DNA of 64,000 nucleotides from Gilliamella sp. N-G2 (lineage in GTDB: Bacteria; Pseudomonadota; Gammaproteobacteria; Enterobacterales; Orbaceae): positions 1-64,000 of the forward strand of contig NZ_NAST01000007.1 of the NCBI RefSeq assembly GCF_002142215.1, written 5' to 3'. This document shows positions 1 to 9,050 of the stretch, in pieces. The translations under genes and the position numbers were made by a program. The notes below the pieces were generated by a model. The model was not told the DNA's origin, ran no database searches, and saw only the letters and a list, made by a program, of their open reading frames with translations. How positions within the stretch are numbered: position 1 is the first letter of the stretch; each line of letters opens with the position of its first letter.

Positions 1-134
1 ATAAATAACGTTTCATTATCAAGAACTCATAAACTAGTACAGTGATATTATTCTAGTCTTAATAATTTAAAATGTTAAGTAATATTTTTATAATTAATTA
101 TTATAAAAAGATAAAATGTTCCTGATTGAAAATT

Positions 135-1043
135 TTATTTTTGTGCAAAAACAAATGGGTTTATCCCACTTTTTGCGAATCCTTCTTCTTCTGTTTTTAT
201 ATCTAAGATTAATGATGCTACATCATCGGCAATAACTTCTATGTGAGGATCTTTATCTTGGTCTAAAATTTTCAAATAGCTATGACAGGCATCACAACAT
301 TCAGTTTTTATTGCTGCCATTTCGTTATCTAATGAGAAATATTGGATATTTTGCATATTATCGCAACAAGTACATTTTACCCGTGGTACATACCATTCGC
401 TTTCACACAAACTACAATGAAGGTATCTTAAACCATTATTACCGCCAAGTTGAATCACACTAGCAACCGGTAGGCTATTACAAACAGGGCATAGCCAACT
501 TTGATCAGTATTTTTAGCGACTGCTTTTCCTTTAATTTGATTAGCCAGTTGACTATAATAAACCGATAATGCAGACCAAATAAATATAGATTCGTTGCCT
601 TCGACCAGATCAAATTTACCTTGTAGTAAACTAATCGCTTTTTCTTGAAGTTGTTCAGGATTATTTTGTTTTAATCGTTGAATTACGGCTTCAATTTGTT
701 CACTGATATCGGAAAAAGAATTTAATAGTTCAGATAAATAATCTTGCCAAATATCATTTAATGGTAAATTCTCTAAACTTAATGGCGCTAAGCCATTATT
801 GAGTAAATTTGGTGCTTCAATAGCGTTTTGTTGGTTAATTAATTTGGCTTGTTGCTCTGCTATTTTTGTACAAAATAGTAAATAATCGCTTAATGGGTTA
901 TTTTCGGCTAAAGTTTTTAATCGTGCCGCGCGGTGAATATAAAGTGTTTTCGTTGATGGATAAAATAGCAATGGGATTTGCCTAATTACTGAGCTTGTAT
1001 TTTGTTGTTCGAGTTGTTCTTGAGAAATGATTTTTATACTCAT
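135..1043 (-). CDS. fdhE: Formate dehydrogenase accessory protein FdhE
   Basis: FdhE is a cytoplasmic iron-binding protein needed for maturation of respiratory formate dehydrogenases. The 302-residue length is close to the enterobacterial protein (about 309). The C-terminal half carries the family's cysteine pairs: C185/C188 (CPVC), C210/C213 (CSLC), C224/C227 (CTCC) and C250/C253 (CDAC), which hold the iron centre. It lies directly downstream of fdoI on the same strand with a gap of about 90 bases, so it is probably the last gene of the fdoGHI-fdhE transcription unit. The ATG has only a weak ribosome binding site. No terminator is obvious in the 134 bases left before the window edge. Confidence 0.93.
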   Translation of the reverse strand: MSIKIISQEQLEQQNTSSVIRQIPLLFYPSTKTLYIHRAARLKTLAENNPLSDYLLFCTKIAEQQAKLINQQNAIEAPNLLNNGLAPLSLENLPLNDIWQDYLSELLNSFSDISEQIEAVIQRLKQNNPEQLQEKAISLLQGKFDLVEGNESIFIWSALSVYYSQLANQIKGKAVAKNTDQSWLCPVCNSLPVASVIQLGGNNGLRYLHCSLCESEWYVPRVKCTCCDNMQNIQYFSLDNEMAAIKTECCDACHSYLKILDQDKDPHIEVIADDVASLILDIKTEEEGFAKSGINPFVFAQK

Positions 1044-1132
1044 TATTGATTACCACTTTGAGGTTTTATCCAGAATTGATTTAGTCATTTAGCTAATCTG
1101 CTGATTAATATCAGCAGATCTACTATTAGACT

Positions 1133-1831
1133 TTATAAAGCAGGTTTTTGCTCAGTTTGCGGTGATTGCTCAACCTTGGTTTCACTCTCGGCATTAAGTT
1201 CTTGCTGATAAACTTTTTTCATTTCTTCTTCGTACCAGGATGAATGATTTTTAAACGCCCAAGCTCGAGAAACATAGCCAGTTATCATACCTTTTATGGA
1301 ACCTTTTACCCAAAGTGCCATATAAGCATGGCCAATGGCTAATAAAATAAGACATATAGCTGCAAAAGAATGTAAAAATATGGCAATACGAACTATTTGA
1401 ATTGGGAAGTAATCGGAAACATAGCGACGCCACATAATTAAACCTGTAACAAATAATACAAAGATCAGACTCATAATGCACCAGAATAGAAATTTCTGAC
1501 CAACATTATACTTACCGATCGGAATACCTTCTTCTTTACCCATAATGACGTGTTTAAAGTTTTTAATCCATAACAGGTCATTTTTATTTGGAATATTATG
1601 ATGTGCTAGTTTTATAAACATAAACATTAATAAAACGAATACTACACAACCAATTATTGGATGTAACGCTCTAACTAGTTGTGGTGTACCAAGAAATAAT
1701 CCAAATAGCTTAATGGATGGAAAAAACAGGGACAAACCAGATAGTGCCGTTAGAATAAACAAACAGACCATACACCAATGACAGAAACGTACAATAAGTG
1801 GTGTTCTTAATATCATTCCTTTTTTATTCAT
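1133..1831 (-). CDS. fdoI: Formate dehydrogenase-O cytochrome b556 (gamma) subunit
   Basis: Membrane subunit that carries two b hemes and passes electrons from the beta subunit to quinone. Four hydrophobic segments are visible, and likely heme-ligand histidines sit in RFCHW, ALHPIIG, FLHSF and GHAYM. I start the gene at the ATG of [12 protein letters not shown], because a strong GGAGG lies 6 bases upstream inside the end of fdoH. A longer reading from 1876 has no such site. The chosen start overlaps fdoH by 8 bases, implying translational coupling. The protein is about 232 residues against about 211 in Escherichia coli. The excess is a Glu/Gln-rich cytoplasmic tail after [13 protein letters not shown]. 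Confidence 0.93.
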   Translation of the reverse strand: MNKKGMILRTPLIVRFCHWCMVCLFILTALSGLSLFFPSIKLFGLFLGTPQLVRALHPIIGCVVFVLLMFMFIKLAHHNIPNKNDLLWIKNFKHVIMGKEEGIPIGKYNVGQKFLFWCIMSLIFVLFVTGLIMWRRYVSDYFPIQIVRIAIFLHSFAAICLILLAIGHAYMALWVKGSIKGMITGYVSRAWAFKNHSSWYEEEMKKVYQQELNAESETKVEQSPQTEQKPAL

Positions 1832-2798
1832 GATGAGCCTCCGTTTGCGACGAATTTGGCGTATTTTTTCGGCCAAAAATAGGCAATCCTAAACGTTTCC
1901 TTGCTTGTTTATCTGCTTCTTTTTCATGTTCTATATCTTCTTCATCGACTTCAATCGCACCGACACCCATATAATGGAACAGCAATCCACCAAAAGTAGC
2001 GACAAAAGCCGCTGCTGATAGTGGCTTCCAAGCACCTTTCCAGAATTTAACAATTTCACTAATTTGTGGGTCTTTTGGTAAGCCATGATAAAGTTCAGGT
2101 TGATCGGCATGATGTAAAACATACATAACATGTGTGCCACCCACACCTTCTGGATTATAGAGACCAGCGTGTTCAAATCCACGTTTTTTTAAATCAGTAA
2201 TTCGATGCTCGGCATGACGAATCATATCTTGTTTGGTGCCAAAATGAATCGCTCCCGTTGGGCAAGTTTTTACACAGGCTGGCTCTTGGCCAACTGCGAC
2301 GCGATCAACACATAAGGTACATTTATAAGAGTGATTATCTTCTTTACTGATTCTAGGAATATTAAATGGACAGCCGGCCACACAATATCCACATCCAATA
2401 CAGTGTTCCGATTGAAAATCAACAATACCATTAGCATATTGAATAATCGCCCCTTCTGACGGACACGCTTTTAGACAGCCAGGATCAGAACAGTGCATAC
2501 AACCATCTTTACGAATAAGCCATTCAAATTTGCCATTAATTTCAACTTCTGAATAGCGCATAACGGTCCATGCTTTAGGTTCTAAGTCCGCAGGGTTGTC
2601 ATAAACACCGACGCTATTACCTATTTCGGCACGCAAATCATTCCATTCGCTACAAGCGACTTGGCAAGCTTTACAGCCGATACAGGTAGTTACATCAATT
2701 AACTTGGCAACTTCCTGCTGATAATCTCGTACACGAGGTGCAGGGGTTAAAGCGTTAGTTGCTGAGCGGCGAATAATATCTTGAGTTTGTAATGACAT
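1824..2798 (-). CDS. fdoH: Formate dehydrogenase-O iron-sulfur (beta) subunit
   Basis: Electron-transfer subunit linking the molybdopterin subunit to cytochrome b. It shows the four ferredoxin-like cysteine clusters of the family: [37 protein letters not shown], and CTLC followed by CVKTCP. Near the C-terminus a single hydrophobic helix ([17 protein letters not shown]) anchors it in the membrane. The 324 residues slightly exceed the usual 294-300, mainly through a charged tail ([16 protein letters not shown]). The gene begins 15 bases after fdoG ends and overlaps fdoI by 8 bases, so the three are one operon. Confidence 0.95.
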   Translation of the reverse strand: MSLQTQDIIRRSATNALTPAPRVRDYQQEVAKLIDVTTCIGCKACQVACSEWNDLRAEIGNSVGVYDNPADLEPKAWTVMRYSEVEINGKFEWLIRKDGCMHCSDPGCLKACPSEGAIIQYANGIVDFQSEHCIGCGYCVAGCPFNIPRISKEDNHSYKCTLCVDRVAVGQEPACVKTCPTGAIHFGTKQDMIRHAEHRITDLKKRGFEHAGLYNPEGVGGTHVMYVLHHADQPELYHGLPKDPQISEIVKFWKGAWKPLSAAAFVATFGGLLFHYMGVGAIEVDEEDIEHEKEADKQARKRLGLPIFGRKNTPNSSQTEAHHE

Positions 2799-2813
2799 AA
2801 TTTATCTCCCTCC

Positions 2814-5800
2814 TTATGCCGCTGTGGTAACTTTTTCGATGTTAACTAAAAACGACTTATATTCTGGTGTTTGTGAATTAGCATCACCTAAATGTGGTGT
2901 TAATTCATTAACCAAAAAGCCTTTTTTAGTTTGCCCCGTGAATCCCCAAACAATTGGAATTCCGATGGTTTCGATCTCTTTACCATCAACTGTCAAAGTT
3001 GGTAAACGTTTTGTCACAACTGCTTTGGCTTTGATGTAACCTCGATATGAGGTAACTTTAACCGTATCGCCTAGTTTTATGCCTTTTTTATTAGCAAGAT
3101 TTTCACTCAGTTCAATAAATTGTTCCGGTTGTGTGATGGATGCTAATCTCGCATGTTGCGTCCAGAAGTGGAAGTGTTCAGTAATACTGTATGTGGTGCC
3201 AACATACGGAAACTCATCTGCTTTACCTAAGCGAGCTAAATCCTCTTTAAATGCTCGCGCAACTGGGCTATTAACTTGTTTAGGATGCATAGGATTATTG
3301 GAAATTGGTGTTTCAAATGGCTCATAATGTTCTGGGAATGGACCATCAACCAAACGATTTAGGCAGAATAATCCACCTAAACCGTCATTATTCATGATAA
3401 ATGCACCGGCACCAGAGCTTGGTGATAATGTACCGGTAAAGTCAGCGACATCATTACCATCCCAATTTGTACCATTCCATTTGATTAACACTCGATTTGG
3501 ATCCCATGGTTTACCATTTTCGTCGGCCGAGGCTCGGTTATACAACACTCGTCGATTCATTGGCCATGCCCATGCCCAACCAGCATGGATACCTTTACCA
3601 GATGGATCACTAGGGTCGCGGCGAGCCATTAGATTACCTTGCTCAGTCCAAGAGCCACAGAATATCCAGATTCCTGATGAGGTAGATCCGTCAGCTTTTA
3701 ATTGTGAAAAACCGCTTAATAGTTGCCCTTTTTTCAGGATGACATTGCCACTGTTATCCGTTAAGTCAGCTAATGCTCGACCATTACACTCTTTAGCGAG
3801 TTCTTCAGCCGATGGACCTTCTGGATCTAGATAATCCCAGCTTAAATTGTTAATTGGTTCGTGATAAGCACCACCTTCTTCTTCATAAAGCTCTTTAATT
3901 CTTAGATAAATTCGGGCAATAATCTCTGGATCATAAAGTGATTCGTAAGGAGGTCTTGCTGCTGCCCAGTGCCATTGTAATAAACGTGATGAGTTAACAA
4001 TTGTGCCGTTTTCTTCAGCAAAGCAGTTAGCAGGAAGTCTAAATACCTCGGTTTGAATTTTGCTTGGATCAACATCGTTGGATTCGCCATGATTTTTCCA
4101 AAACTCAGCTGTTTCAGTTGGCATTGGATCAATGCTAACTAAAAATTTAAGCTTAGATAATCCATCACGAATACTATTTTTATCAGGCAGTGCTGCTAAT
4201 GGGTTGAAACCTTGGCAAATAAAACCATTAGCTTGACCATCACGCATCATTTTGCTGAATCTTAAAACATCATAGGTTTTATCCCATTTTGGTAACCAAT
4301 CAAATCCCCAATTGTTATCTTGAGTGGCATTCTCACCGTACATTGCTTTCATAAAGCTAACAAAGAATTTCGGGTAATTTCCCCAAAAATTGACCTCATT
4401 TGGACCGAGTGGTTTTGGCGTTTTTTCGGACAAATATTGTTCGAGCGAGGTTTGAGAATCTTTTGGTAGATCGAGATAAGCGGGTAATCGATTAGAGAGT
4501 AAACCAACATCGGTTAAACCTTGAATATTGGAGTGACCACGCAGCGCATTTATACCGCCACCCATGACACCAATATTACCAAGAATCAATTGAATCATTG
4601 CCGCGGTACGAATAATTTGCGAACCATAAGTATGTTGAGTCCAACCTAAGGCATATAAGAAAGTAGCTGCACGATCGTTGGTTTTGGTACTAGCGAGTGA
4701 ACGGCAAACATGTAAAAAACCTTCTATTGGACTACCGGTAACTTTATTTACCATTTCTGGCGTATAGCGACTCACATGTTGTTTTAATAAATTCCATACA
4801 CAACGTGGATGACTTAGGGTTTTATCTCTTAATGCATAACCATTTTCATCTTTTTGATATGCCCAGCTGGTTTGATCGTATTGACGGTTAGCAGCATCAT
4901 AACCACTAAATAAACCACTATTTGTATCAAAGTTAAAATCATCACGGACAATTAAACTGGCATTAGAGTGGGTAACCAGATATTCAAAGTTTACTTCGTT
5001 ATGTGAGATAAGGTAGTTAATAATACCAAGTAAAAAAGCAATGTCAGAACCAGCACGAATTGGTACATAATGATCGGCGACAGAGGCAGTTCGATGAAAA
5101 CGTGGATCAATCGCAATCAGTTCCGCGCCGTTAGTAATTTTAGCTTCAATAGCCCATTTAAATCCAACAGGGTGGGCTTCCGCTGCATTACCCCCCATAA
5201 CGATAACCACATTAGCATTTTTGATATCATTCCAATTATTGGTCATCGCGCCTCGACCGAATGTCGCAGCTAAGCTAGAAACAGAAGGACCATGACAAAC
5301 CCTAGCTTGGGTTTCGAGGCTTAACATTCCTAATGAACGAGCAACTTTAAACGCTAACCATCCCGTTTCATTACTCGCAGCTGAGGTAACCAACCAGCCG
5401 GTTGTTGTCCAGCGATTAACTGTTGTACCTTGTGCATTTTTTTCTTGAAAGTTTTTATCTCGGTCCGCTTTCATTAGCCGTGCAATACGATCAATTGCTT
5501 CATCCCAACTAATCCGTTGCCATTTATCAGAACCAGGGGCACGATATTCAGGATATTTAACCCGTTGTTCGCTTTTTATATAATCAAGTACTCCAGCACC
5601 TTTTGGACAAAGAGAGCCACGGCTAACTGGATGGTCAGGGTCACCTTCGATATGAAAAATAGATGATTCGGCATTTTTTGCTCCATCTCCTCGGCTATAG
5701 AGGAGCATTCCACATCCAACGGAGCAGTAAGTACAATTGTTTCGCGTCTCTTTTGATTTTAATAATTTATATTGGCGAGTTTGTGCAAGAGCTATGCTCG

Positions 5801-5882
5801 GGGCAAGACCCAGCGTAGCTACTGTGGTTCCAGCCATGCCACCAGCACAGATCTTAAAGAACTGTCTACGGTTAAATAGCAT
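2814..5882 (-). CDS. fdoG: Formate dehydrogenase-O major (alpha) subunit, cysteine form
   Basis: Catalytic subunit that oxidises formate to CO2 at a bis-molybdopterin guanine dinucleotide centre on the periplasmic face. The N-terminus has a twin-arginine signal (NRRQFFK, then a hydrophobic run ending near ALAQ). The [4Fe-4S] ligands are C50, C53, C57 and C92. The conserved active-site block reads ETQARVCHGPS, with Cys196 encoded by TGT at 5295-5297. The Escherichia coli FdnG/FdoG enzymes have selenocysteine encoded by UGA at this position. His197 is kept. The length of 1022 matches the family (about 1015), with no internal stop. The ribosome binding site is AAGGAG. It is the first gene of the operon, and Moco supply links it to moaA further along the window. 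Confidence 0.96.
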   Translation of the reverse strand: MLFNRRQFFKICAGGMAGTTVATLGLAPSIALAQTRQYKLLKSKETRNNCTYCSVGCGMLLYSRGDGAKNAESSIFHIEGDPDHPVSRGSLCPKGAGVLDYIKSEQRVKYPEYRAPGSDKWQRISWDEAIDRIARLMKADRDKNFQEKNAQGTTVNRWTTTGWLVTSAASNETGWLAFKVARSLGMLSLETQARVCHGPSVSSLAATFGRGAMTNNWNDIKNANVVIVMGGNAAEAHPVGFKWAIEAKITNGAELIAIDPRFHRTASVADHYVPIRAGSDIAFLLGIINYLISHNEVNFEYLVTHSNASLIVRDDFNFDTNSGLFSGYDAANRQYDQTSWAYQKDENGYALRDKTLSHPRCVWNLLKQHVSRYTPEMVNKVTGSPIEGFLHVCRSLASTKTNDRAATFLYALGWTQHTYGSQIIRTAAMIQLILGNIGVMGGGINALRGHSNIQGLTDVGLLSNRLPAYLDLPKDSQTSLEQYLSEKTPKPLGPNEVNFWGNYPKFFVSFMKAMYGENATQDNNWGFDWLPKWDKTYDVLRFSKMMRDGQANGFICQGFNPLAALPDKNSIRDGLSKLKFLVSIDPMPTETAEFWKNHGESNDVDPSKIQTEVFRLPANCFAEENGTIVNSSRLLQWHWAAARPPYESLYDPEIIARIYLRIKELYEEEGGAYHEPINNLSWDYLDPEGPSAEELAKECNGRALADLTDNSGNVILKKGQLLSGFSQLKADGSTSSGIWIFCGSWTEQGNLMARRDPSDPSGKGIHAGWAWAWPMNRRVLYNRASADENGKPWDPNRVLIKWNGTNWDGNDVADFTGTLSPSSGAGAFIMNNDGLGGLFCLNRLVDGPFPEHYEPFETPISNNPMHPKQVNSPVARAFKEDLARLGKADEFPYVGTTYSITEHFHFWTQHARLASITQPEQFIELSENLANKKGIKLGDTVKVTSYRGYIKAKAVVTKRLPTLTVDGKEIETIGIPIVWGFTGQTKKGFLVNELTPHLGDANSQTPEYKSFLVNIEKVTTAA

Positions 5883-6006
5883 ATGAACTCCTTAAAAAGC
5901 TGACATTACATTATTTAGATTGTTATGTTGGAATGGGTAAACATCCTTATTAATCGTAATGATAATATTTAATTGAATGGAAATAAAGGGATAAATATTA
6001 AGAAGT

Positions 6007-6022
6007 TTGACATATGTCAAAA
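6007..6022 (-). promoter_or_regulatory. Candidate FNR-type operator upstream of fdoG
   Basis: The 16-base perfect palindrome TTTGACATATGTCAAA lies about 125-140 bases upstream of the fdoG start codon, in the only large non-coding gap before the operon. It contains TTGAC-N4-GTCAA, one base per half-site from the FNR consensus TTGAT-N4-ATCAA. Oxygen control of a respiratory formate dehydrogenase would make sense. The assignment rests on pattern only, and the transcription start is unknown. Confidence 0.45.
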
Positions 6023-6135
6023 ATATCGTTTGCTATTTAATTGTTTTAGGGTTTTATTGCGATTAAATATATTGTTATTAAAATTAATTAAGTTAAAAAA
6101 ATGTTCAAATTAATGGTTATAAATCCAGTATATTT

Positions 6136-6162
6136 GGCTTACTGATAATAATCAAGTAAGCC
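6136..6162 (-). terminator. Stem-loop after plsB, possible terminator
   Basis: The inverted arms GGCTTAC and GTAAGCC, separated by 13 bases, lie just past the plsB stop codon. The 3' side on the minus strand has no strong T-run, so efficiency as an intrinsic terminator is doubtful. Confidence 0.35.
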
Positions 6163-6174
6163 TTAACCAATTTA

Positions 6175-8595
6175 TTATTTTGGATTAATTTCGTCGATGG
6201 TTTGCATTACACGAGTGGTAATAAGAGGTTTAAGAATTTTATTCATGATTTCGATTTTCGCTAAATTAGCATCACCTTTATCATCTAAATAACCTTGTTC
6301 TCTTAGTGAAGAAACCAATGTTGAAAAGACTCCTTTATCGAAAAATTCTGGTGCATTAATACCATGAAGTATCGATAAACGTTCTGCTATTAATCGGCCT
6401 TCTTTTTCTAAACTTGCTCGACTGATGGTTGGATCTTTTTGCAATAATGAAAATGCAATTACATAGCGTTGTAATGTATCTTTTGAGGATGATGCCAATA
6501 GCTGTAAACCTGACATTTTTAAGTAGTTCAAGGTTAATTTGTCTGGCGTGTAACTGATTAGATTCAATTCGGCATAAGTTGCAATAATTTTATTAACATA
6601 CTCTGTAAGTTGTTCATCATTGTGATATAAAAATAGTTCTGATTTTATTAATGGGAACAGCAATTTGACTTGCATAAGTACTTCATCAAGCGAAATACGG
6701 TTATTTTTAAGCAAAATTCTCGCGACAATAGCTGGAATGATCAGTAAATGCTGAATGTTATTACGATAATAGGTCATCAATACTGCTTGGTCCGCTGTTA
6801 GACCTACCATTTCACCAACTTCATCAGTGGCAATGACAAATTTGCCCATTTCTTTAGCATGTGCAAACATCTGTTCAGCAGATTGATCAGGAATAGTAAT
6901 TAAATCGGAATAAGGAATATTTTTTAATAATTTTAGAAGATAATCAATATTTTCCAATAATTTTACTTTAGTTAATGTACATTGGTCAGCAGCTAACAAT
7001 ATTGAACAACATAAATTCATTGCATTGATTGCTGCAGATGAATTAATGTGTTCCATTATTTGTTTAGCCAGCAGGTTAGTTGTAGGCGTTAACCAGCTAG
7101 GACGCTGTGTTCCTGTTGGATCAATCGCATCTCGCCAATCAGGAATTTGTTGATTTAAAAATTGGTTTAGAGGGATAGGATCACCAAAGTTAACATAACC
7201 AAATCCTAATTTTTTCAATTTTAAAAATGCTTTAATTGTACGCCACAAGCTCTCTTTTTCTTTTTTTGCTCCACGAAGTTCATTGGCATAAGTGGCAACT
7301 TCTAAAACATGTTCATAACCAATATAAACAGGAACTATTGTGATTGGCCGAGGATCACCACGCAATAAAGTCTGGACTGTCATCATTAACATTCCTGTTT
7401 TAGGATCAAGTAACCTACCTGTGCGTGATCGACCGCCCTCGATGAAATACTCGACCGCATAACCTCGGATAAATAACTCAGCTAAATACTCCCGAAATAC
7501 AGCGGTATAAAGTTTATTACCTTTAAATGAACGGCGAATAAAAAATGCCCCTAAGCGTCTAAAAATAGGTCCTGCTGGCCAAAAGTTTAAATTAATACCT
7601 GCGGCAATATGTGGTGGCACCAGTCCTTGTCGATAAAGTACATAGGATAGTAATAAGTAATCCATATGACTACGATGACATGGCGCATAGACAATTTCAT
7701 GGCCATTTTCAGCTAATTCTCGAACTGGGTCTGCATTGGTGACTTTCAAACCTTGATAAAGTCTATTCCATGCCCAAGTCAGAACAAAATCGGTCATTCT
7801 AAGCATGCGGTAAGAAAAATTAGCTGCAATTTCGTTTAATAATGATAAGGCATTCTTTTTGGCTTTATCCTGATCTATTTTTTTGCTTTTCGCTTCTTCT
7901 CGTATAGCTTCGGCAAGGGCAGGATTAGTTAGTAATTTGTTAAGCATCTCCTGACGAACAGGTAACTTCGGACCAACAGAGGCAGCCCTTTGTTTGGCAA
8001 AGTGTATGCGTGCGACACGAGCAAGTTTGTGGGCTAAAACAGAGATATCTTGATTATTATCAACCTTAATGTTTTTAAATGATACCGTTCGAGAGAATCG
8101 AGTGTAACAGTCACGGCCAGAAATTAAGATTTTATAAAGTTTATACGTTGCGCCTAAAACTTGTAGTGAAGGCATTTTTTTACCTTCTTTATCTGGTTTT
8201 CGCCCAAACATAACGGAAACCGGCAACATTTGCACATCTAGTTCATCATTTTGTTGATGTGCTGAAATGTATTCTCTTAGAATTTCAATAGACTTACTTT
8301 TTTGTTTATTCGAAGCAAAAATTCCTGGCCCTTTATCAATATAAACATAAGTAGGTACAGTTTTGCCATTGATATCAATGCCTACTAAGGGATCCGGTAA
8401 ATTATATTTAAGGCAAAGTGATCTCACTACCATTAAGTCAATTTGTGAATTATAAGGTAACACATACAAAATTGGCCTATGGATATCGAGATCCAATTCA
8501 GTAATGGGATCGGTAGGGATAGGTTTACTTTTAACAAAAAGCTTAACTGGGATCTGAATTAGTGAAAAACAAACTTTTGTCCACCAAGAAAACAT
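6175..8595 (-). CDS. plsB: Glycerol-3-phosphate 1-O-acyltransferase PlsB
   Basis: Inner-membrane enzyme that transfers an acyl chain to position 1 of glycerol-3-phosphate, the first step of phospholipid synthesis. The acyltransferase blocks are clear: HRSHMDYLL (the HX4D motif), GAFFIRR, the substrate-binding FIEGGRSRTGR, and VPVYIGYE. The C-terminal INAPEFFDK block is also conserved. The protein is about 806 residues, matching the Escherichia coli enzyme (807). I chose the ATG of MFSWWTKVC because a GAGG lies 9 bases upstream of it. The ATG 15 bases earlier, at 8610, has no ribosome binding site. It is transcribed alone, divergent from the antiporter gene. Confidence 0.95.
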   Translation of the reverse strand: MFSWWTKVCFSLIQIPVKLFVKSKPIPTDPITELDLDIHRPILYVLPYNSQIDLMVVRSLCLKYNLPDPLVGIDINGKTVPTYVYIDKGPGIFASNKQKSKSIEILREYISAHQQNDELDVQMLPVSVMFGRKPDKEGKKMPSLQVLGATYKLYKILISGRDCYTRFSRTVSFKNIKVDNNQDISVLAHKLARVARIHFAKQRAASVGPKLPVRQEMLNKLLTNPALAEAIREEAKSKKIDQDKAKKNALSLLNEIAANFSYRMLRMTDFVLTWAWNRLYQGLKVTNADPVRELAENGHEIVYAPCHRSHMDYLLLSYVLYRQGLVPPHIAAGINLNFWPAGPIFRRLGAFFIRRSFKGNKLYTAVFREYLAELFIRGYAVEYFIEGGRSRTGRLLDPKTGMLMMTVQTLLRGDPRPITIVPVYIGYEHVLEVATYANELRGAKKEKESLWRTIKAFLKLKKLGFGYVNFGDPIPLNQFLNQQIPDWRDAIDPTGTQRPSWLTPTTNLLAKQIMEHINSSAAINAMNLCCSILLAADQCTLTKVKLLENIDYLLKLLKNIPYSDLITIPDQSAEQMFAHAKEMGKFVIATDEVGEMVGLTADQAVLMTYYRNNIQHLLIIPAIVARILLKNNRISLDEVLMQVKLLFPLIKSELFLYHNDEQLTEYVNKIIATYAELNLISYTPDKLTLNYLKMSGLQLLASSSKDTLQRYVIAFSLLQKDPTISRASLEKEGRLIAERLSILHGINAPEFFDKGVFSTLVSSLREQGYLDDKGDANLAKIEIMNKILKPLITTRVMQTIDEINPK

Positions 8596-9050
8596 AAAAA
8601 TAAACCTCATATTTTGTTGCTAATTATCTACTTAAATCATTTTAAGTTATTCATTTACCAACTTAATAATGAATGTTTAAGTTGTAAATTGATGTCTTAT
8701 ATAAGAATAAGGAACTCATATCCAAGTATATATGTGTCATTGTATGACCGTTAGCAAATTTGCATAATCTTGTAGTTATTGCAACAATATTATGATAATG
8801 AAAGCGTATTATAAAGGTTTATTTATATCAACACCACATTGGATATTAATTACATGTTATCGATAATTAAAACAGGCTTTTTGTACAATTTTTATAAAGG
8901 CATGAAAATTAGTTGTTTCTAATTAATAGGATTAAAGTAAGTGTTCTTTGGCCTAATGAAAATAATTTACGATAGTAAGTGTATACTAACAATTGCACTT
9001 TAAATAGCTATCACCTAGAATAACTATTTTACAATCACGAAAATCTATTT
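8596..9050. other. Divergent intergenic region between plsB and the antiporter gene
   Basis: This 455-base AT-rich gap holds the promoters of plsB (minus) and the antiporter (plus). It contains a long imperfect hairpin at 8653-8689 and the palindrome GCAAATTTGC at 8754-8763. I see no tRNA, no convincing small ORF and no known riboswitch. Confidence 0.5.
8653..8689 (-). promoter_or_regulatory. Hairpin or operator in the plsB leader
   Basis: ATTTACCAACTTAA (8653-8666) and TTAAGTTGTAAAT (8677-8689) are inverted repeats of 13 paired bases with one bulged C and a 10-base loop. The element lies about 60-95 bases upstream of the chosen plsB start. It could be a leader hairpin or a binding site for a dimeric repressor. 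No known regulator motif was recognised. Confidence 0.35.

Noticed and set aside
1-134. Possible partial gene at the left edge
   Set aside because: The sequence is AT-rich with stops in all frames and no ribosome binding site; nothing supportable.
2824-3834. Several plus-strand open frames inside fdoG
   Set aside because: They are shadows of the long minus-strand coding sequence; none has recognisable protein features.
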